Origin: Acidobacteriota bacterium
GTDB lineage: Bacteria > Acidobacteriota > Thermoanaerobaculia > Thermoanaerobaculales > Sulfomarinibacteraceae
DNA: 64,000 nt
Assembly (NCBI GenBank): GCA_022340665.1
Contig: JAJDNM010000132.1
Coordinates: 57,681 to 121,680, forward strand
Reading direction: 5' to 3'
Position numbers and translations under genes: made by a program. Every line of letters begins with the position of its first letter. Within the stretch, counting starts at the first letter, position 1. Under the pieces are notes generated by a model, which was not told the origin of the DNA, ran no database searches, and saw nothing but the letters and a program-made list of their open reading frames with translations. Shown here in pieces: positions 9,298-18,784 of this stretch.

Positions 9298-11742
9298 TCA
9301 CGAATCGTTCTCGGTATCGTTTTCAGAACTCGGGTTCTCCCCCCCATTCTTGCCCGGTTCCTTTACCGCCTTCCTCATCAAACGAACCATTTCGTCGAGC
9401 CGATCCTGGCAGGCAGCGAAAACGCTGCCCTCACTCCAGCCGTCTTTTTCGCTCCACTCTCCGGCCGGCTTTCCGGTCAACAACCCGATGCCATCGGAGA
9501 CGTCGTCGACCGCCCAGATGGTGAAGAGACCTTCGGTGACCGAGTCCACGACCTCGTCTGAGAGATGGAGGTCGCCAACATTCGCGGCCGGAATCATGAC
9601 CCCCTGACTCCCGGTCAACCCACCCTCGCTGCACACGCGATGGAATCCCTCGATCTTTTCGTTGACGCCACCAATCGCCTGGACGTATCCGTATTGGTCC
9701 ACCGACCCAGTGACCGCAACATCCTGTCTGATCGAAATCCCGGAAATCGCCGACACGATGGCATAGATTTCGGTGGAGGATGCCGAATCTCCGTCGATGC
9801 CGCCGTACGACTGCTCGAAGGTGATCGAACAGGACATGGTCAACGGTGATCGGCGAGCGAAGGTACCCCGCAGGAATCCCGTCAGAATGCTGACGCCCTT
9901 GCTGTGGGTCGGCCCGGAGAGCCCCGCCTGCCTCTCCACATTGACCACGCCATCGCGGCCGAGCCCAACCTGCGCCGTGATCCTGGAGGGCTTCCCGAAC
10001 CGGTGGTGGCCGAGGTCGTAGACCGCGAGCCCATTCACCTGGCCGACGGCGGCCCCGCTGGTTTCGACCCTGATGATCCCCTCTTTGATGAGCTCGTGAG
10101 ATCGGTCCTCGGTGAGGGAATGCCTTCTCCTCCTCGCCCTGCGAGCCTCGATCACATGCTCCGCCGACACCATTTTCGAGCTCGCAAGACCAGCGCGGTA
10201 GGAGGCCTCCCTGAGAATGTCTGCGAGGTCCGAGAAGCGGCTTGAAAAACGCCGCCGCCATTTGCCGATTCGAACAGCCGCTTCGAGCATCGCAGACATA
10301 CCGCTACGGTCGAGATCCCTGAGACCCTCCTCCACGGTCACTCTTCGAAGCACGGACAGCACGTCTTTTGCGTGGTCCTTCGACGCGGTCAAGACCATGT
10401 CGAAATCTGCGAGGACCTTGAAGATCTTCGGAAAATCCGAGTCGTATCGGAAGAGGAGGTCGTAGATCGACCGGCTCCCGATAATGATCACCTTGACGTC
10501 GATCGGCACCGGTTCCGGCTTCAGCAGGGCAGCCCCCAGGACCAGGCTCTCGAGCGACTGGATCTGGACGCGCCTGTACTTGAGGGCACGCTTCAGACCC
10601 GGCCAGACACGAGGCTCCAAAAGGACATCATCGGCGTTGAGTACCAGAAAACCACCATTCGCACGCATCAAAGATCCGGCGCGAATTCGCATGAACGAGG
10701 TCGCGGCCTCGCCGGACTGGGTCAAGGTGCGTTCGATGGTGCCGAACAGATTCGTGTACGTCGGCTCGGTTTCTATCACCACCGGCCGCCCGCTGACATC
10801 GGTATTGTCCACCACCAGGTTGACCCGCCAGCGGAGGAACCGATCGCCGCCCATGGGGACATCTTCCGGCGACACCATGAACAGTTCGAGGTTCTCCCCG
10901 AGGTCGGTCGCAACATCATCCAGATAGGGGTTGGCTCGAGGGTCGCCGACATCCTTGCGGATCCTCTTGACCGCTTCATCGAAAGATGGCTGGAGCAGCT
11001 TTCGCCGCACGTCTTCGACACGTTCCTGGGTCATCCGCCTGATTTCGGCGACCTCCTGGAAGACATCACGAAACTTCTCCGAAAGCTCTGCGTGAGTCTT
11101 TCGAAGACGTTCCACGTCTTCGGTGGAGAGCTTGCCCTCCTCCAGCAACTCCTGGATTTTTTCGAGCGGTACCGGCTGCTCATCGACAACCGGGAGAATT
11201 TCGGGCCGGGTAACGAGCCCGGCTTGCACCTGAACCAGAACGAATCCGGCATCGGCGACTTCTTTCTCGAATGCCTCGATCACCTGACGTTCTTTGCGCT
11301 GCAGCGGTTCGACGGCTCGGTCGATTCTCGAGCGGAAATCACGATCGTTGAGAATCACTGGGAGATTCGTCGAGAGATCTTCGATCAGCTCTTCCATCCC
11401 CTCCTTGAGGCGGAAACCCGCGCCAGCTTCGAGAAAGATCGCACTCGGCTCTTCCGGTTTTCGGAAGTTGAAGACGAAGCAAATGTCCTCCGGTCTGTCG
11501 TCAGCTTCGGCCAGCTTTTCGACGAAGCTTTTGATCGTAGTCAGCCGGCCGGTCCCGGACATGCCGGTCACGAACACGTTGAATCCGATGCCTCTCATGG
11601 CGAGACCGAAGGCAATCGCCTCCACGGCGCGGTCTTGGGCGACAATCGTGGAGGCCGGTTTGATCGACGTCGAATCTTTCCTCGGCAACCAGCCGGCCGG
11701 ACATCGCCAGGCGAGGTCTTTCGGCTTCAGTTCGCGGATCAT
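9298..11742 (-). CDS. Lon-like ATP-dependent protease (AAA_32 / LonB-LonH type)
   Basis: An 814-aa protein with an N-terminal AAA region, a long coiled coil, and a C-terminal Lon protease domain. The catalytic Ser is in GGIDGDSASSTE near residue 652 and the Lys in GGVNEKIEGF near residue 696, so the Ser-Lys dyad is present. The Walker A reads GMSGTGRLT with Arg where Lys is expected. I believe this occurs in this subfamily, but ATP hydrolysis cannot be assumed. It resembles E. coli YcbZ/LonH and AAA_32 proteins rather than classical Lon. Its ATG overlaps the stop of the MMPL gene (ATGA), so translation is probably coupled. Confidence 0.9.
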   Translation of the reverse strand: MIRELKPKDLAWRCPAGWLPRKDSTSIKPASTIVAQDRAVEAIAFGLAMRGIGFNVFVTGMSGTGRLTTIKSFVEKLAEADDRPEDICFVFNFRKPEEPSAIFLEAGAGFRLKEGMEELIEDLSTNLPVILNDRDFRSRIDRAVEPLQRKERQVIEAFEKEVADAGFVLVQVQAGLVTRPEILPVVDEQPVPLEKIQELLEEGKLSTEDVERLRKTHAELSEKFRDVFQEVAEIRRMTQERVEDVRRKLLQPSFDEAVKRIRKDVGDPRANPYLDDVATDLGENLELFMVSPEDVPMGGDRFLRWRVNLVVDNTDVSGRPVVIETEPTYTNLFGTIERTLTQSGEAATSFMRIRAGSLMRANGGFLVLNADDVLLEPRVWPGLKRALKYRRVQIQSLESLVLGAALLKPEPVPIDVKVIIIGSRSIYDLLFRYDSDFPKIFKVLADFDMVLTASKDHAKDVLSVLRRVTVEEGLRDLDRSGMSAMLEAAVRIGKWRRRFSSRFSDLADILREASYRAGLASSKMVSAEHVIEARRARRRRHSLTEDRSHELIKEGIIRVETSGAAVGQVNGLAVYDLGHHRFGKPSRITAQVGLGRDGVVNVERQAGLSGPTHSKGVSILTGFLRGTFARRSPLTMSCSITFEQSYGGIDGDSASSTEIYAIVSAISGISIRQDVAVTGSVDQYGYVQAIGGVNEKIEGFHRVCSEGGLTGSQGVMIPAANVGDLHLSDEVVDSVTEGLFTIWAVDDVSDGIGLLTGKPAGEWSEKDGWSEGSVFAACQDRLDEMVRLMRKAVKEPGKNGGENPSSENDTENDS

Positions 11743-14261
11743 GATGACTCCTTCTTCGAATCCTTCATCGACAAGAGGGCCGGAAGCAGAGTAATGCCGA
11801 GAACCGCGGTTGACAATGCCCCGAGGATGGCGGCACCTCCGACCGACCTCAAGCCCGGATAGTGTGAGAGCACGAGTGAGCCGAATCCAACCACAGTCGT
11901 CAGCGCAGCCACCGCGATCGCCTTGGCCGTTTCCGCGACAGCGTTTGGGTCACCTCCCGACTCGTACCACCGGTGGAGAAGATGAACACCGTAGTCGACC
12001 CCAATACCGACAATCATCGTCAAGACAAATATGTTGAAGAAATTGAGGCGGAGACCGATGAATGCCATCGCTCCAAGCATCCACACCATGCCCACGAAGA
12101 GGGGCAACAGGGCGAACAGCGCGCGGAACGGCCCACCGAGATCGGCCCACAAGAGCAGAAAGACGATCACGATTCCCAGAACCGCGGCGGCGATCGCGTC
12201 ATCCCATACGATTTTCCGAAGCTCAGCCGATATGACATTTGGCCCGGCCAGAACCGCATCCTGGTGACGCGACAGGAATTCCTGCATCGCGGGAGAGGCG
12301 CCTCGTCGCCATTTGCCGACCGGGGGATAACAGTAGATTGCCGACGACACCTCTCCGTCGGCCGCCGCAACGTACCGCTCGACAACCCGGGCAAGCGGTG
12401 TGCCCTCGAGATCCGAGAGCGAGAGCAGATCTCTCCTCCCGAGACTGGTGACCAGATGCTCGATGCCCTCTCGGAATGCTGACGGGTTGAGTCCGGCGCC
12501 GCGGAGGGCATCCTCGAAACGGAGGTCCAATCCGTCAAGCGCCGGCTCGGCCTCTTCGAGGCGCCTGATCAGCTGCCGCTGCACCTCTTCGGCCGGAATA
12601 ATATCGGCGATGGTGTCGATACCAACCAGGGATTCACCATCGACGAGCTGTTCGAGCTCGGGCAGAACCGCGCGGCTCTTGGCCAGCGCTTCGGCTTCGG
12701 TCGAGCCGTCGAAACGCAGAATCATCGGCGAAAACCGGAGATCGAACGCATCCATGACTTCCTGGCGGAGCTGGATCGCTCGGTTGTCTCCGGATCGCAT
12801 GTTGCGAAAATCGTCGTCCCACTTGAGCCGGTGGATACCAACACCGAGAATCAGGGTCATGAAGATCGACAACATAATAACGATGCGCGGGCGACGGAGG
12901 CTGGCGCTGCACAGCAGGTCGGATCCGAACGAACGCAGGTAGAGAGAACGGTCCCGGCGGACTCGCTGCTGAATGAGCGTGAGCAAAGCGGGAAGCAGGA
13001 GAAACACTGTAATGACAAGCAGGAGGATCCCGCTCCCGGTGAGAAGCCCGAGTTCCCACAGGCCGGCAAAATCGGTGACGAGGAACGAGTAGAACGTGGC
13101 TGCGGTCGTCACCGCACCCAGCAGTACGCCAACACCCGTAAATCGTCCCATCGCATCTACGGCATCTTCGTGAGAAGCCCCCGAACGTCGTTCTTCGACG
13201 TAACGCGCGAAGAGGACGATGACGAAATCGATACCGAGGCCGATTACCAGTCCTCCGAATGCCGAGGTCAACGAGTTGATACGCCCCAACGCGATTGCAC
13301 CGAAGGAAAACGTGAGTGCGATTCCGGTGACCAACGGGAAGAAGGCGTAGACGAGAGCTGCGCGGCTTCGAAAAGCGAGCAGAAACAGCACCATCACGCC
13401 TGCAAGGGACGAGATCAGGCCCACCACCATGTCTGATGTGATCAGCCTGGCGTCATCGAGTGCCACCACATAACCGCCCGTGAACTCGACCTCGGGTGCC
13501 GAAGGCTCGCCACGCTCCTCGACCCAGGTTTCGGAGACTTCTTCCACTCGTTCCTCGAGGGCCGCCACCAGGTAGCGGTCGAACTCCAGGTCCTGAGCCG
13601 GGCGAACCGGTTTGGCCATCATTAACAGAAACCGTCGGTTGTCGTCGATCAGGCAGCCCGTATCGGAATCGACGCGCACACCGACCCCGCCGAGTCGGAC
13701 CCTGGCGAGGATCTTCGGCAACATCCCTACCGGGTCGAGACGCAAGAGATCCTTGGTCACGAGGCTTTGCGGAGCCATCAATTGCGCCCGCAGGCGAACG
13801 GCGACTTTTTCGAGCCCACCATCTTCTAGGCTGCGCAGCACCTCGTCGAGCTCCGACGGCTCGAGGAAGAGGGCGGCTCGATCAAGCAGCGGAATTGCCG
13901 CCTCTGCAGTGCTGTCGACCCGGTACTCGACCCAATCGATCTTGTCCCAGGTGCGAAGGTTTTCGGCCAGGAGGCCGGCAAACTCGATAGAGCTTTCCAG
14001 CGGACGGTCATCCTCCAGATGAATGACCGCCAGCAGCGTGTCAACCGAACCGAAACGATCGATGGTTGTTTTGAATCCCTCGACGACCGGGTTGTCGCGC
14101 GGAACCAACGACAGAATGTCGGTTTCCACCTGCACACTGGACGAAAGCAGCAGAGCGACTATCCAGGCCAGCACCGCTCCGGCTGCAACAATCTTCGGAT
14201 GCCGGCGCCCGATGCGAACCAGATGAAGGGGCAGCTGCCGTGGCAGCAGCCCTCGGCTCAC
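11739..14261 (-). CDS. MMPL/RND-family transporter
   Basis: An 840-aa membrane protein with two repeats, each having one helix, a large periplasmic loop and then five helices, as in MMPL and HpnN-like lipid exporters. Conserved membrane stretches include GLGIDFVIVLFARYVEERR and the second-repeat GIGVDYGVHLLHRWYE. Upstream in-frame sequence from 14534 is the shadow of pgsA. The real start is the GTG at 14261, which overlaps the pgsA TGA as GTGA and precedes VSRGLLPRQLP. Placement beside a phospholipid synthase suggests a lipid substrate, but this is inference. Confidence 0.88.
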   Translation of the reverse strand: MSRGLLPRQLPLHLVRIGRRHPKIVAAGAVLAWIVALLLSSSVQVETDILSLVPRDNPVVEGFKTTIDRFGSVDTLLAVIHLEDDRPLESSIEFAGLLAENLRTWDKIDWVEYRVDSTAEAAIPLLDRAALFLEPSELDEVLRSLEDGGLEKVAVRLRAQLMAPQSLVTKDLLRLDPVGMLPKILARVRLGGVGVRVDSDTGCLIDDNRRFLLMMAKPVRPAQDLEFDRYLVAALEERVEEVSETWVEERGEPSAPEVEFTGGYVVALDDARLITSDMVVGLISSLAGVMVLFLLAFRSRAALVYAFFPLVTGIALTFSFGAIALGRINSLTSAFGGLVIGLGIDFVIVLFARYVEERRSGASHEDAVDAMGRFTGVGVLLGAVTTAATFYSFLVTDFAGLWELGLLTGSGILLLVITVFLLLPALLTLIQQRVRRDRSLYLRSFGSDLLCSASLRRPRIVIMLSIFMTLILGVGIHRLKWDDDFRNMRSGDNRAIQLRQEVMDAFDLRFSPMILRFDGSTEAEALAKSRAVLPELEQLVDGESLVGIDTIADIIPAEEVQRQLIRRLEEAEPALDGLDLRFEDALRGAGLNPSAFREGIEHLVTSLGRRDLLSLSDLEGTPLARVVERYVAAADGEVSSAIYCYPPVGKWRRGASPAMQEFLSRHQDAVLAGPNVISAELRKIVWDDAIAAAVLGIVIVFLLLWADLGGPFRALFALLPLFVGMVWMLGAMAFIGLRLNFFNIFVLTMIVGIGVDYGVHLLHRWYESGGDPNAVAETAKAIAVAALTTVVGFGSLVLSHYPGLRSVGGAAILGALSTAVLGITLLPALLSMKDSKKESS

Positions 14262-14800
14262 GCCGATTCCTCCATCAACACACTGCGGTTCTGCCAGAAG
14301 TAAACGACCATCGAGGCCACGGTCAACACGACCGTGACCCAAAGGCATATCATGGCCACAAGATCCCAACGATCTGAATTCAGACTGAAGATCAGAATCG
14401 ACACGGTTATGATCTGCGCCGTGGTCTTTGCCTTTCCGAGCCAGTTGGCGGAGATCGCGATCCCTCGTTCCAGTGCGATCAACCGCAGCGCAGTCACTGC
14501 AAACTCCCGGCCGACGATCAGGGTCACCATCCACGCCGGAACCTGCTGCAGTTCTACCAACGAAATGAACGCCGCGCTCATCAACAACTTATCGGCGATC
14601 GGGTCGAGCATCGCGCCGGTCGTCGTGATGGACTCGGTACGGCGGGCTATAATTCCGTCTAGGGCATCGGTAAGGGCCGCGAGCAGGAATATGCCCAGAC
14701 CCCAGTATTCCTTGTCAGGTACCTCGGTCAGCAGGACAACCACCAGGAGTGGCACCAGAAAGATGCGAAAAACGGTCAAGAGATTGGGTATGTTCCACAC
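14258..14800 (-). CDS. pgsA: CDP-diacylglycerol--glycerol-3-phosphate 3-phosphatidyltransferase
   Basis: A 180-aa membrane enzyme with the CDP-alcohol phosphatidyltransferase signature: DALDGIIARR, then after eight residues GAMLDPIADK, giving the DGxxAR...GxxxDxxxD pattern. It makes phosphatidylglycerol phosphate on the way to PG and cardiolipin. The N-terminus MWNIPNLLTVFRI is typical. The start is a GTG. It heads the minus-strand block, and its stop overlaps the start of the MMPL transporter. Confidence 0.95.
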   Translation of the reverse strand: MWNIPNLLTVFRIFLVPLLVVVLLTEVPDKEYWGLGIFLLAALTDALDGIIARRTESITTTGAMLDPIADKLLMSAAFISLVELQQVPAWMVTLIVGREFAVTALRLIALERGIAISANWLGKAKTTAQIITVSILIFSLNSDRWDLVAMICLWVTVVLTVASMVVYFWQNRSVLMEESA

Positions 14801-14941
14801 CTTGTGCCCCCTTTCGGCCCGGCCCGGGTCGTGTCATCCTGCTGCCCGTTGGTCGAACACGATACCACTACCGCACGTCAAAACATCGGGCCCCGCCACG
14901 ACCGCAGATCTCGCACAAGGAATCTCCAAATACCCTCGACC

Positions 14942-16420
14942 ATGCGGGTAACCTCTCATTGCACCAACCATCCTTCGAAGGAAGCGAGCCACCGATGCGC
15001 CAGCTGCGGGAAATGGCTGTGCGGGGGATGTCTCCAGCGCTATCACGGCCGTGTCTTCTGTGGTCGCAAATGCCAGGCCATCGGCGCTATTCGTGATAGC
15101 GCAAGAGCCGTTCTCGACTTTGCGCGGCAGCCAATTCATCCTGCCTGGGCAATAGCCATCGTGGCCGGTGCCGCGGCCCTCCTGCTCTCGGCCGTCGGTA
15201 TCAAGGTCGCCGAACTGGTTGAGGTCAGCCGAAGTGTAGACGGGAGTGTGCCCAGCGGAGCCGGGCAGGTCGACATTTCGGCCAGAATCTTCGTCACCGA
15301 ACAGGGCGTTGGGGTCGAGGCAGACGGGTTGCCGGCGAGCTCGGTCTTGCTGCTCCGGGATGGCAACCCGGTCGGCGTGATCGTACTCGACGATGAAGGG
15401 CACGGGTCGATAGAACAGTTCGATCTCGCGTCGGGAGAGGGACCACTTCAAATCATCCCCGTCACGGAAGCAGGCCTCGAGCTCGTCCTCCCGACTCCGA
15501 CCGCGACACCGTATCCAACAGCGACGCCAGAACCCTCCCCGACCGAAACGCCGGAGCCGGCACCGACTGACACACCCAGACCAAAACCAACCGGAACGCC
15601 GCGACAGGCAGCGCGTGCTCTGGTCGTCTCGCGGGGCATCACATCACGGGCAGCTCCTACACCTATCATCGCGCCACCCGTTCTCCAGCTGGTTCAGGAC
15701 GCCGGGCCCCGGATCGCCATTACCTTCGACGGAAACGCATCGAGCAATCGCACTGCCGAGTTGCTCGACCTTCTGCAACGGCAGGAGCTCGAGGTTACGA
15801 TCTTCGTCACCGGCCAGTTCATCGAGCGCCATCCCTCAATCATTCGCCGTGCAGTGCTCTCCGGCCACGAGGTCGGCAACCATACCTACTCGCACCCACA
15901 CCTCACGACCTATGCCAAGAATCGGCGGCATCAACTCCTGCCCGACGTCACCAGAGAGTCGCTGCAACGAGAACTGCGACGGACTGAAGAAGCGTTCGCC
16001 AATGCCACCGGACGGGTCATGCAACCGCTGTGGCGGTCGCCTTACGGAGAGGAGAATCGGACCCTCCGGGGGTGGGCCCTCGAAGTCGGTTATCTCCACG
16101 TTCGCTGGAGCTCTCTCCAGGGAGCCTCACTCGACTCTCACGACTGGGTCGCGGACGAACATTCGTCGCTCTACAAAAACTCACGGACAATCATGGATCG
16201 GCTGATCCAGTTCCCGAAGCTCGAGGGCGGCATCATTCTCATGCACATGGCGACTGAACGGGAGGAGGCTCCATGGAAGGAGCTGCCGGTATTTCTCGAT
16301 GCGCTCGACTCTCGTGGGCTTGAACCGACCACCGTGACCCAGCTTCTCGAGGCCTCCCCGACCTGGCGCAAATGGCTTCGCCGAGCCGAGGAACGGCATC
16401 GCCAGGTCAATGGCGGGTGA
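14942..16420 (+). CDS. Membrane-anchored polysaccharide deacetylase with N-terminal B-box-like zinc finger
   Basis: A 492-aa protein of four parts. Residues 7-40 hold a B-box/zinc-ribbon pattern (C7, H10, C19, C22, C27, C30, H35, C40) facing the cytoplasm. A membrane helix lies near 64-88. An extracytoplasmic region includes a Thr/Pro-rich linker (about 180-215). A NodB-type deacetylase domain covers about 250-430, with ITFDGNASS, the HTYSHPH metal pair and RSPYGEENR. The first motif has FDG where TFDDG is usual, so one Asp is present and the second is replaced. A longer frame from 14804 overlaps the promoter region. The ATG at 14942 begins right before the zinc finger. Confidence 0.85.
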   Translation: MRVTSHCTNHPSKEASHRCASCGKWLCGGCLQRYHGRVFCGRKCQAIGAIRDSARAVLDFARQPIHPAWAIAIVAGAAALLLSAVGIKVAELVEVSRSVDGSVPSGAGQVDISARIFVTEQGVGVEADGLPASSVLLLRDGNPVGVIVLDDEGHGSIEQFDLASGEGPLQIIPVTEAGLELVLPTPTATPYPTATPEPSPTETPEPAPTDTPRPKPTGTPRQAARALVVSRGITSRAAPTPIIAPPVLQLVQDAGPRIAITFDGNASSNRTAELLDLLQRQELEVTIFVTGQFIERHPSIIRRAVLSGHEVGNHTYSHPHLTTYAKNRRHQLLPDVTRESLQRELRRTEEAFANATGRVMQPLWRSPYGEENRTLRGWALEVGYLHVRWSSLQGASLDSHDWVADEHSSLYKNSRTIMDRLIQFPKLEGGIILMHMATEREEAPWKELPVFLDALDSRGLEPTTVTQLLEASPTWRKWLRRAEERHRQVNGG

Positions 16421-16430
16421 GGCAGCCGGC

Positions 16431-16577
16431 TCAACCGCAAAAACACCAAGGCACCAAGACATCATGAAGCCTGCCCACCCCCGTGATCTGCGATTTCGTC
16501 TTCAGCGGGCGGGCTCGGCTTCGCCGCAATGCGGCTACGCCGTGATAGATGGATTTGTGTCTCTGTGGTGATTCGGG
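16431..16577. repeat. Tandem-arm palindromic element D (CACCAAGG unit)
   Basis: ACACCAAGGCACCAAGACA lies on the left and TTTGTGTCTCTGTGGTG on the right, in approximately complementary sense. Between them are GCCCACCCCC and GCGGGCGGGC cores and a central GGCTTCGCCG/CGGCTACGCC stem. It sits between the convergent ends of the deacetylase and patatin genes. CACCAAGG-type repeats are, to my recollection, common in environmental bacterial genomes. Confidence 0.6.
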
Positions 16578-16581
16578 CGAC

Positions 16582-17463
16582 CTAGAGACCGAGGAACTCC
16601 ATCGTCGCCGTGCGCCCGGCTTCGACGAACTCGTCGAAGCGACTCCACTCGGCCCACCTTGCATCCCCGACGCCCGGCCGAATGACTTGGGTCGCTGCGC
16701 GGAGCTGCCGGCAACGAAGAAGACGTGCGGTCATCATTTGCGTCCGCATCATGGTGTCGAGCACGAGGTCATCCGGACGGAGCGACGGCACGTCGAGCGA
16801 GACGTCGACCGCAACGACTGGCCAACCCTCGTCTCGCGCCGCAACCGACGGAATCTCCGCGACCACTCCCCCATCGACCAGGGGCTGCCCTTCGATTTCG
16901 ACCGCCGGCACCATGCCCGGAATCGCACTCGACGCGACCAACGCCGGCCGGATCGGTCCCGATCGCAACCTGACCTCGGCGCCGGTCTCGAGATTCGTGG
17001 CAACAACCACCAATGGCTTCGAAAGCTCGGAGAACTGCGCGTCGGGGATGAGAAACTCCAGCGCCTCCACCAGGGCCGCATCATCCAACAGTGTGCATCG
17101 ATTCATTGCGAAGGAAATCACCACCCGGTTTCGAATTCGTCGTGCCACCTGGATCAGCGGATGCTCCTTGGCGTCGGCGTCCGGTACCCGTCCGATCGAC
17201 CTCACCGCGGGAATCAGATCCTTGTCGAGCGCTTCACGCCACAGATCAGTTGCGCGGCTCGCGGAACCGTGCGCCAGATACATGCCACCGACGACGGCTC
17301 CCATACTCGTGCCGGCGATCGCACGGACCGACAGCCCGACATCGTCGAGGGCCTGGAGAACTCCGAGGTGGGCAAAGCCACGCGCCCCACCACCTCCGAG
17401 TGCCAGGACAGGCGGCCGAAGCCGCCAAGTCGCGCGCGTTATGTGTTCTCTGATTCTCACCAC
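16582..17463 (-). CDS. Patatin-like phospholipase (RssA/NTE type)
   Basis: A 293-aa protein with the complete patatin dyad and oxyanion loop: GGGGARGFAHLGVL near residue 23, the nucleophile GTSMG near 56, and the DGG motif (VDGGVVAEIP) near 200. These serine lipid acyl hydrolases act on phospholipids or lysophospholipids. No signal peptide is visible, so it is probably cytoplasmic or peripheral. The start is GTG, 17 bp after the yqeB stop, suggesting one transcript with yqeB. Confidence 0.92.
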   Translation of the reverse strand: MVRIREHITRATWRLRPPVLALGGGGARGFAHLGVLQALDDVGLSVRAIAGTSMGAVVGGMYLAHGSASRATDLWREALDKDLIPAVRSIGRVPDADAKEHPLIQVARRIRNRVVISFAMNRCTLLDDAALVEALEFLIPDAQFSELSKPLVVVATNLETGAEVRLRSGPIRPALVASSAIPGMVPAVEIEGQPLVDGGVVAEIPSVAARDEGWPVVAVDVSLDVPSLRPDDLVLDTMMRTQMMTARLLRCRQLRAATQVIRPGVGDARWAEWSRFDEFVEAGRTATMEFLGL

Positions 17464-17480
17464 GGCCTACCGCCGACGTT

Positions 17481-18569
17481 TCAACCCTTTGTCGATCGCC
17501 TCGACCCGCGCGCGGATTTCTTCGCCACGCTTTTCGGGGTCGCCTTGACCTTCGGTTTCGCGGTCGATTTCTTCGACGTCTTGCTCTTCGCGCCCGAACC
17601 TCGATGAGACCCGCCGGCTTTCTTTCCAGCGTTGGTCGTACGCGAAGGGCCTGGCTTTGCGCTCTTTTTAGTGTTAGAAACCTTGGTCTTCTTTTTGGAC
17701 TTCGGCCGGCGGCGCTCCATTTCGGCGATTAATCCGAGCAAGGCCTCGTGAACACCTTCCGCTACCCGGCGACTCTTGTCGGATATGTTGTTCAGGTCGT
17801 CGGTACTGCCACGCGGATCGATGTCTGCGATCCGGTCGCCCTTCTTGACCGGCACGCCGTCTCGCAAGAGTCCTCGAAGTGCACCCGAAATCCTCGCCGT
17901 AACCGGGTACGAGGCATCCACCGGGACCCCCTGCCTAAAATCCTCGACCCCGTACACGGAAACTACGGTTCCGATTCGCTCACCACGGTCAACCATTCCG
18001 CCGATGCGGTGCTGGGTGAAGAAGATTCCGTCTCGAATCGCCTTGACAGCTCGCTCTCCGCCATAACCCATGATCTCGGCCGGCGGTTCATCGCGAAGCC
18101 GCTGGCCGGTGTCCTCGAGGACGGCGCCCACCTGGGGGCCGCGAACTGTCTCGACCACCGCGTCACAGTCTTTTCTCGCGACATATCCGGGTCCGAGAGC
18201 TATCACCACCGGGGCGATCTCGCGCTTCAGGCCCCAGTTCTTCCGCAACATTGCTGCCTCTATGAAGATCTTCGGCTGCCAAGCATGGAGGACTTCATCG
18301 AGATCCAGAGCCGCTATCGCGATCGCCCCCGCTTCGTTGGCCACCTCCGCCTCATGTACGTTGCGGACATAACGTCCAGGCACCCCCTGCACCGTGGTCG
18401 TGCCGTCGAGGATCGCTTCCGAGAAACAAACCTGTCGCCGTACGGCCTTCGGGTATCGCCGTTCGAGCATCAAAATGTTTTTGAAACCCTGCGTGTAAAG
18501 GTGGTGTGCGGTGCCCGACGCCAGCTCGCCGGCGCCCCGAATCAACACGCGGTAATCGCTCGGCTTCAT
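17481..18569 (-). CDS. yqeB: YqeB-type (EF2563 family) selenium-dependent molybdenum hydroxylase maturation protein with lysine-rich tail
   Basis: Residues 1-270 match the YqeB/EF2563 family: VLIRGAGELASGTAHHLY at the N-terminus, the ALGPGYVARKDCDAVVET block and GGMVDRGERIGTV. The family is tied by genome context to selenium-dependent molybdenum hydroxylases, though its reaction is not settled. After about residue 285 comes an 75-residue tail of Lys, Ser, Ala, Thr and Pro in SKKSTAKPK-like runs, unusual for this family and resembling histone-H1-like tails. No selD, xdh or mocA gene is in the window. Confidence 0.85.
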   Translation of the reverse strand: MKPSDYRVLIRGAGELASGTAHHLYTQGFKNILMLERRYPKAVRRQVCFSEAILDGTTTVQGVPGRYVRNVHEAEVANEAGAIAIAALDLDEVLHAWQPKIFIEAAMLRKNWGLKREIAPVVIALGPGYVARKDCDAVVETVRGPQVGAVLEDTGQRLRDEPPAEIMGYGGERAVKAIRDGIFFTQHRIGGMVDRGERIGTVVSVYGVEDFRQGVPVDASYPVTARISGALRGLLRDGVPVKKGDRIADIDPRGSTDDLNNISDKSRRVAEGVHEALLGLIAEMERRRPKSKKKTKVSNTKKSAKPGPSRTTNAGKKAGGSHRGSGAKSKTSKKSTAKPKVKATPKSVAKKSARGSRRSTKG

Positions 18570-18784
18570 CCGACCCCCGAAAAAATCCGTGCTCCCCTAT
18601 TCAACCGTGTCGGCACATTCTAGCCTGCGTTTACCGAGCTGTCACGCACTGATTTTCAGGCCTGGGAATCGAGGCCCGAAACGCGGCCTCTACATCGAGT
18701 TCGAGCGACTTTATCTCCGGGTGGAGGCTTCAGGCCCTGCGCTCGCGGGCACAGAGACGTAGACGGTCGCAGGGGCAGGCAAAC

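Noticed and set aside
10372..11862. 496-codon plus-strand ORF over the Lon-like gene
   Set aside because: It is the antisense shadow of a clearly conserved Lon-like protease, and GC-rich DNA gives such long shadows.
14262..14534. Upstream in-frame extension of the MMPL gene to 14534
   Set aside because: The extra residues are the shadow of pgsA in another frame. A GTG at 14261 overlapping the pgsA stop gives the family N-terminus.
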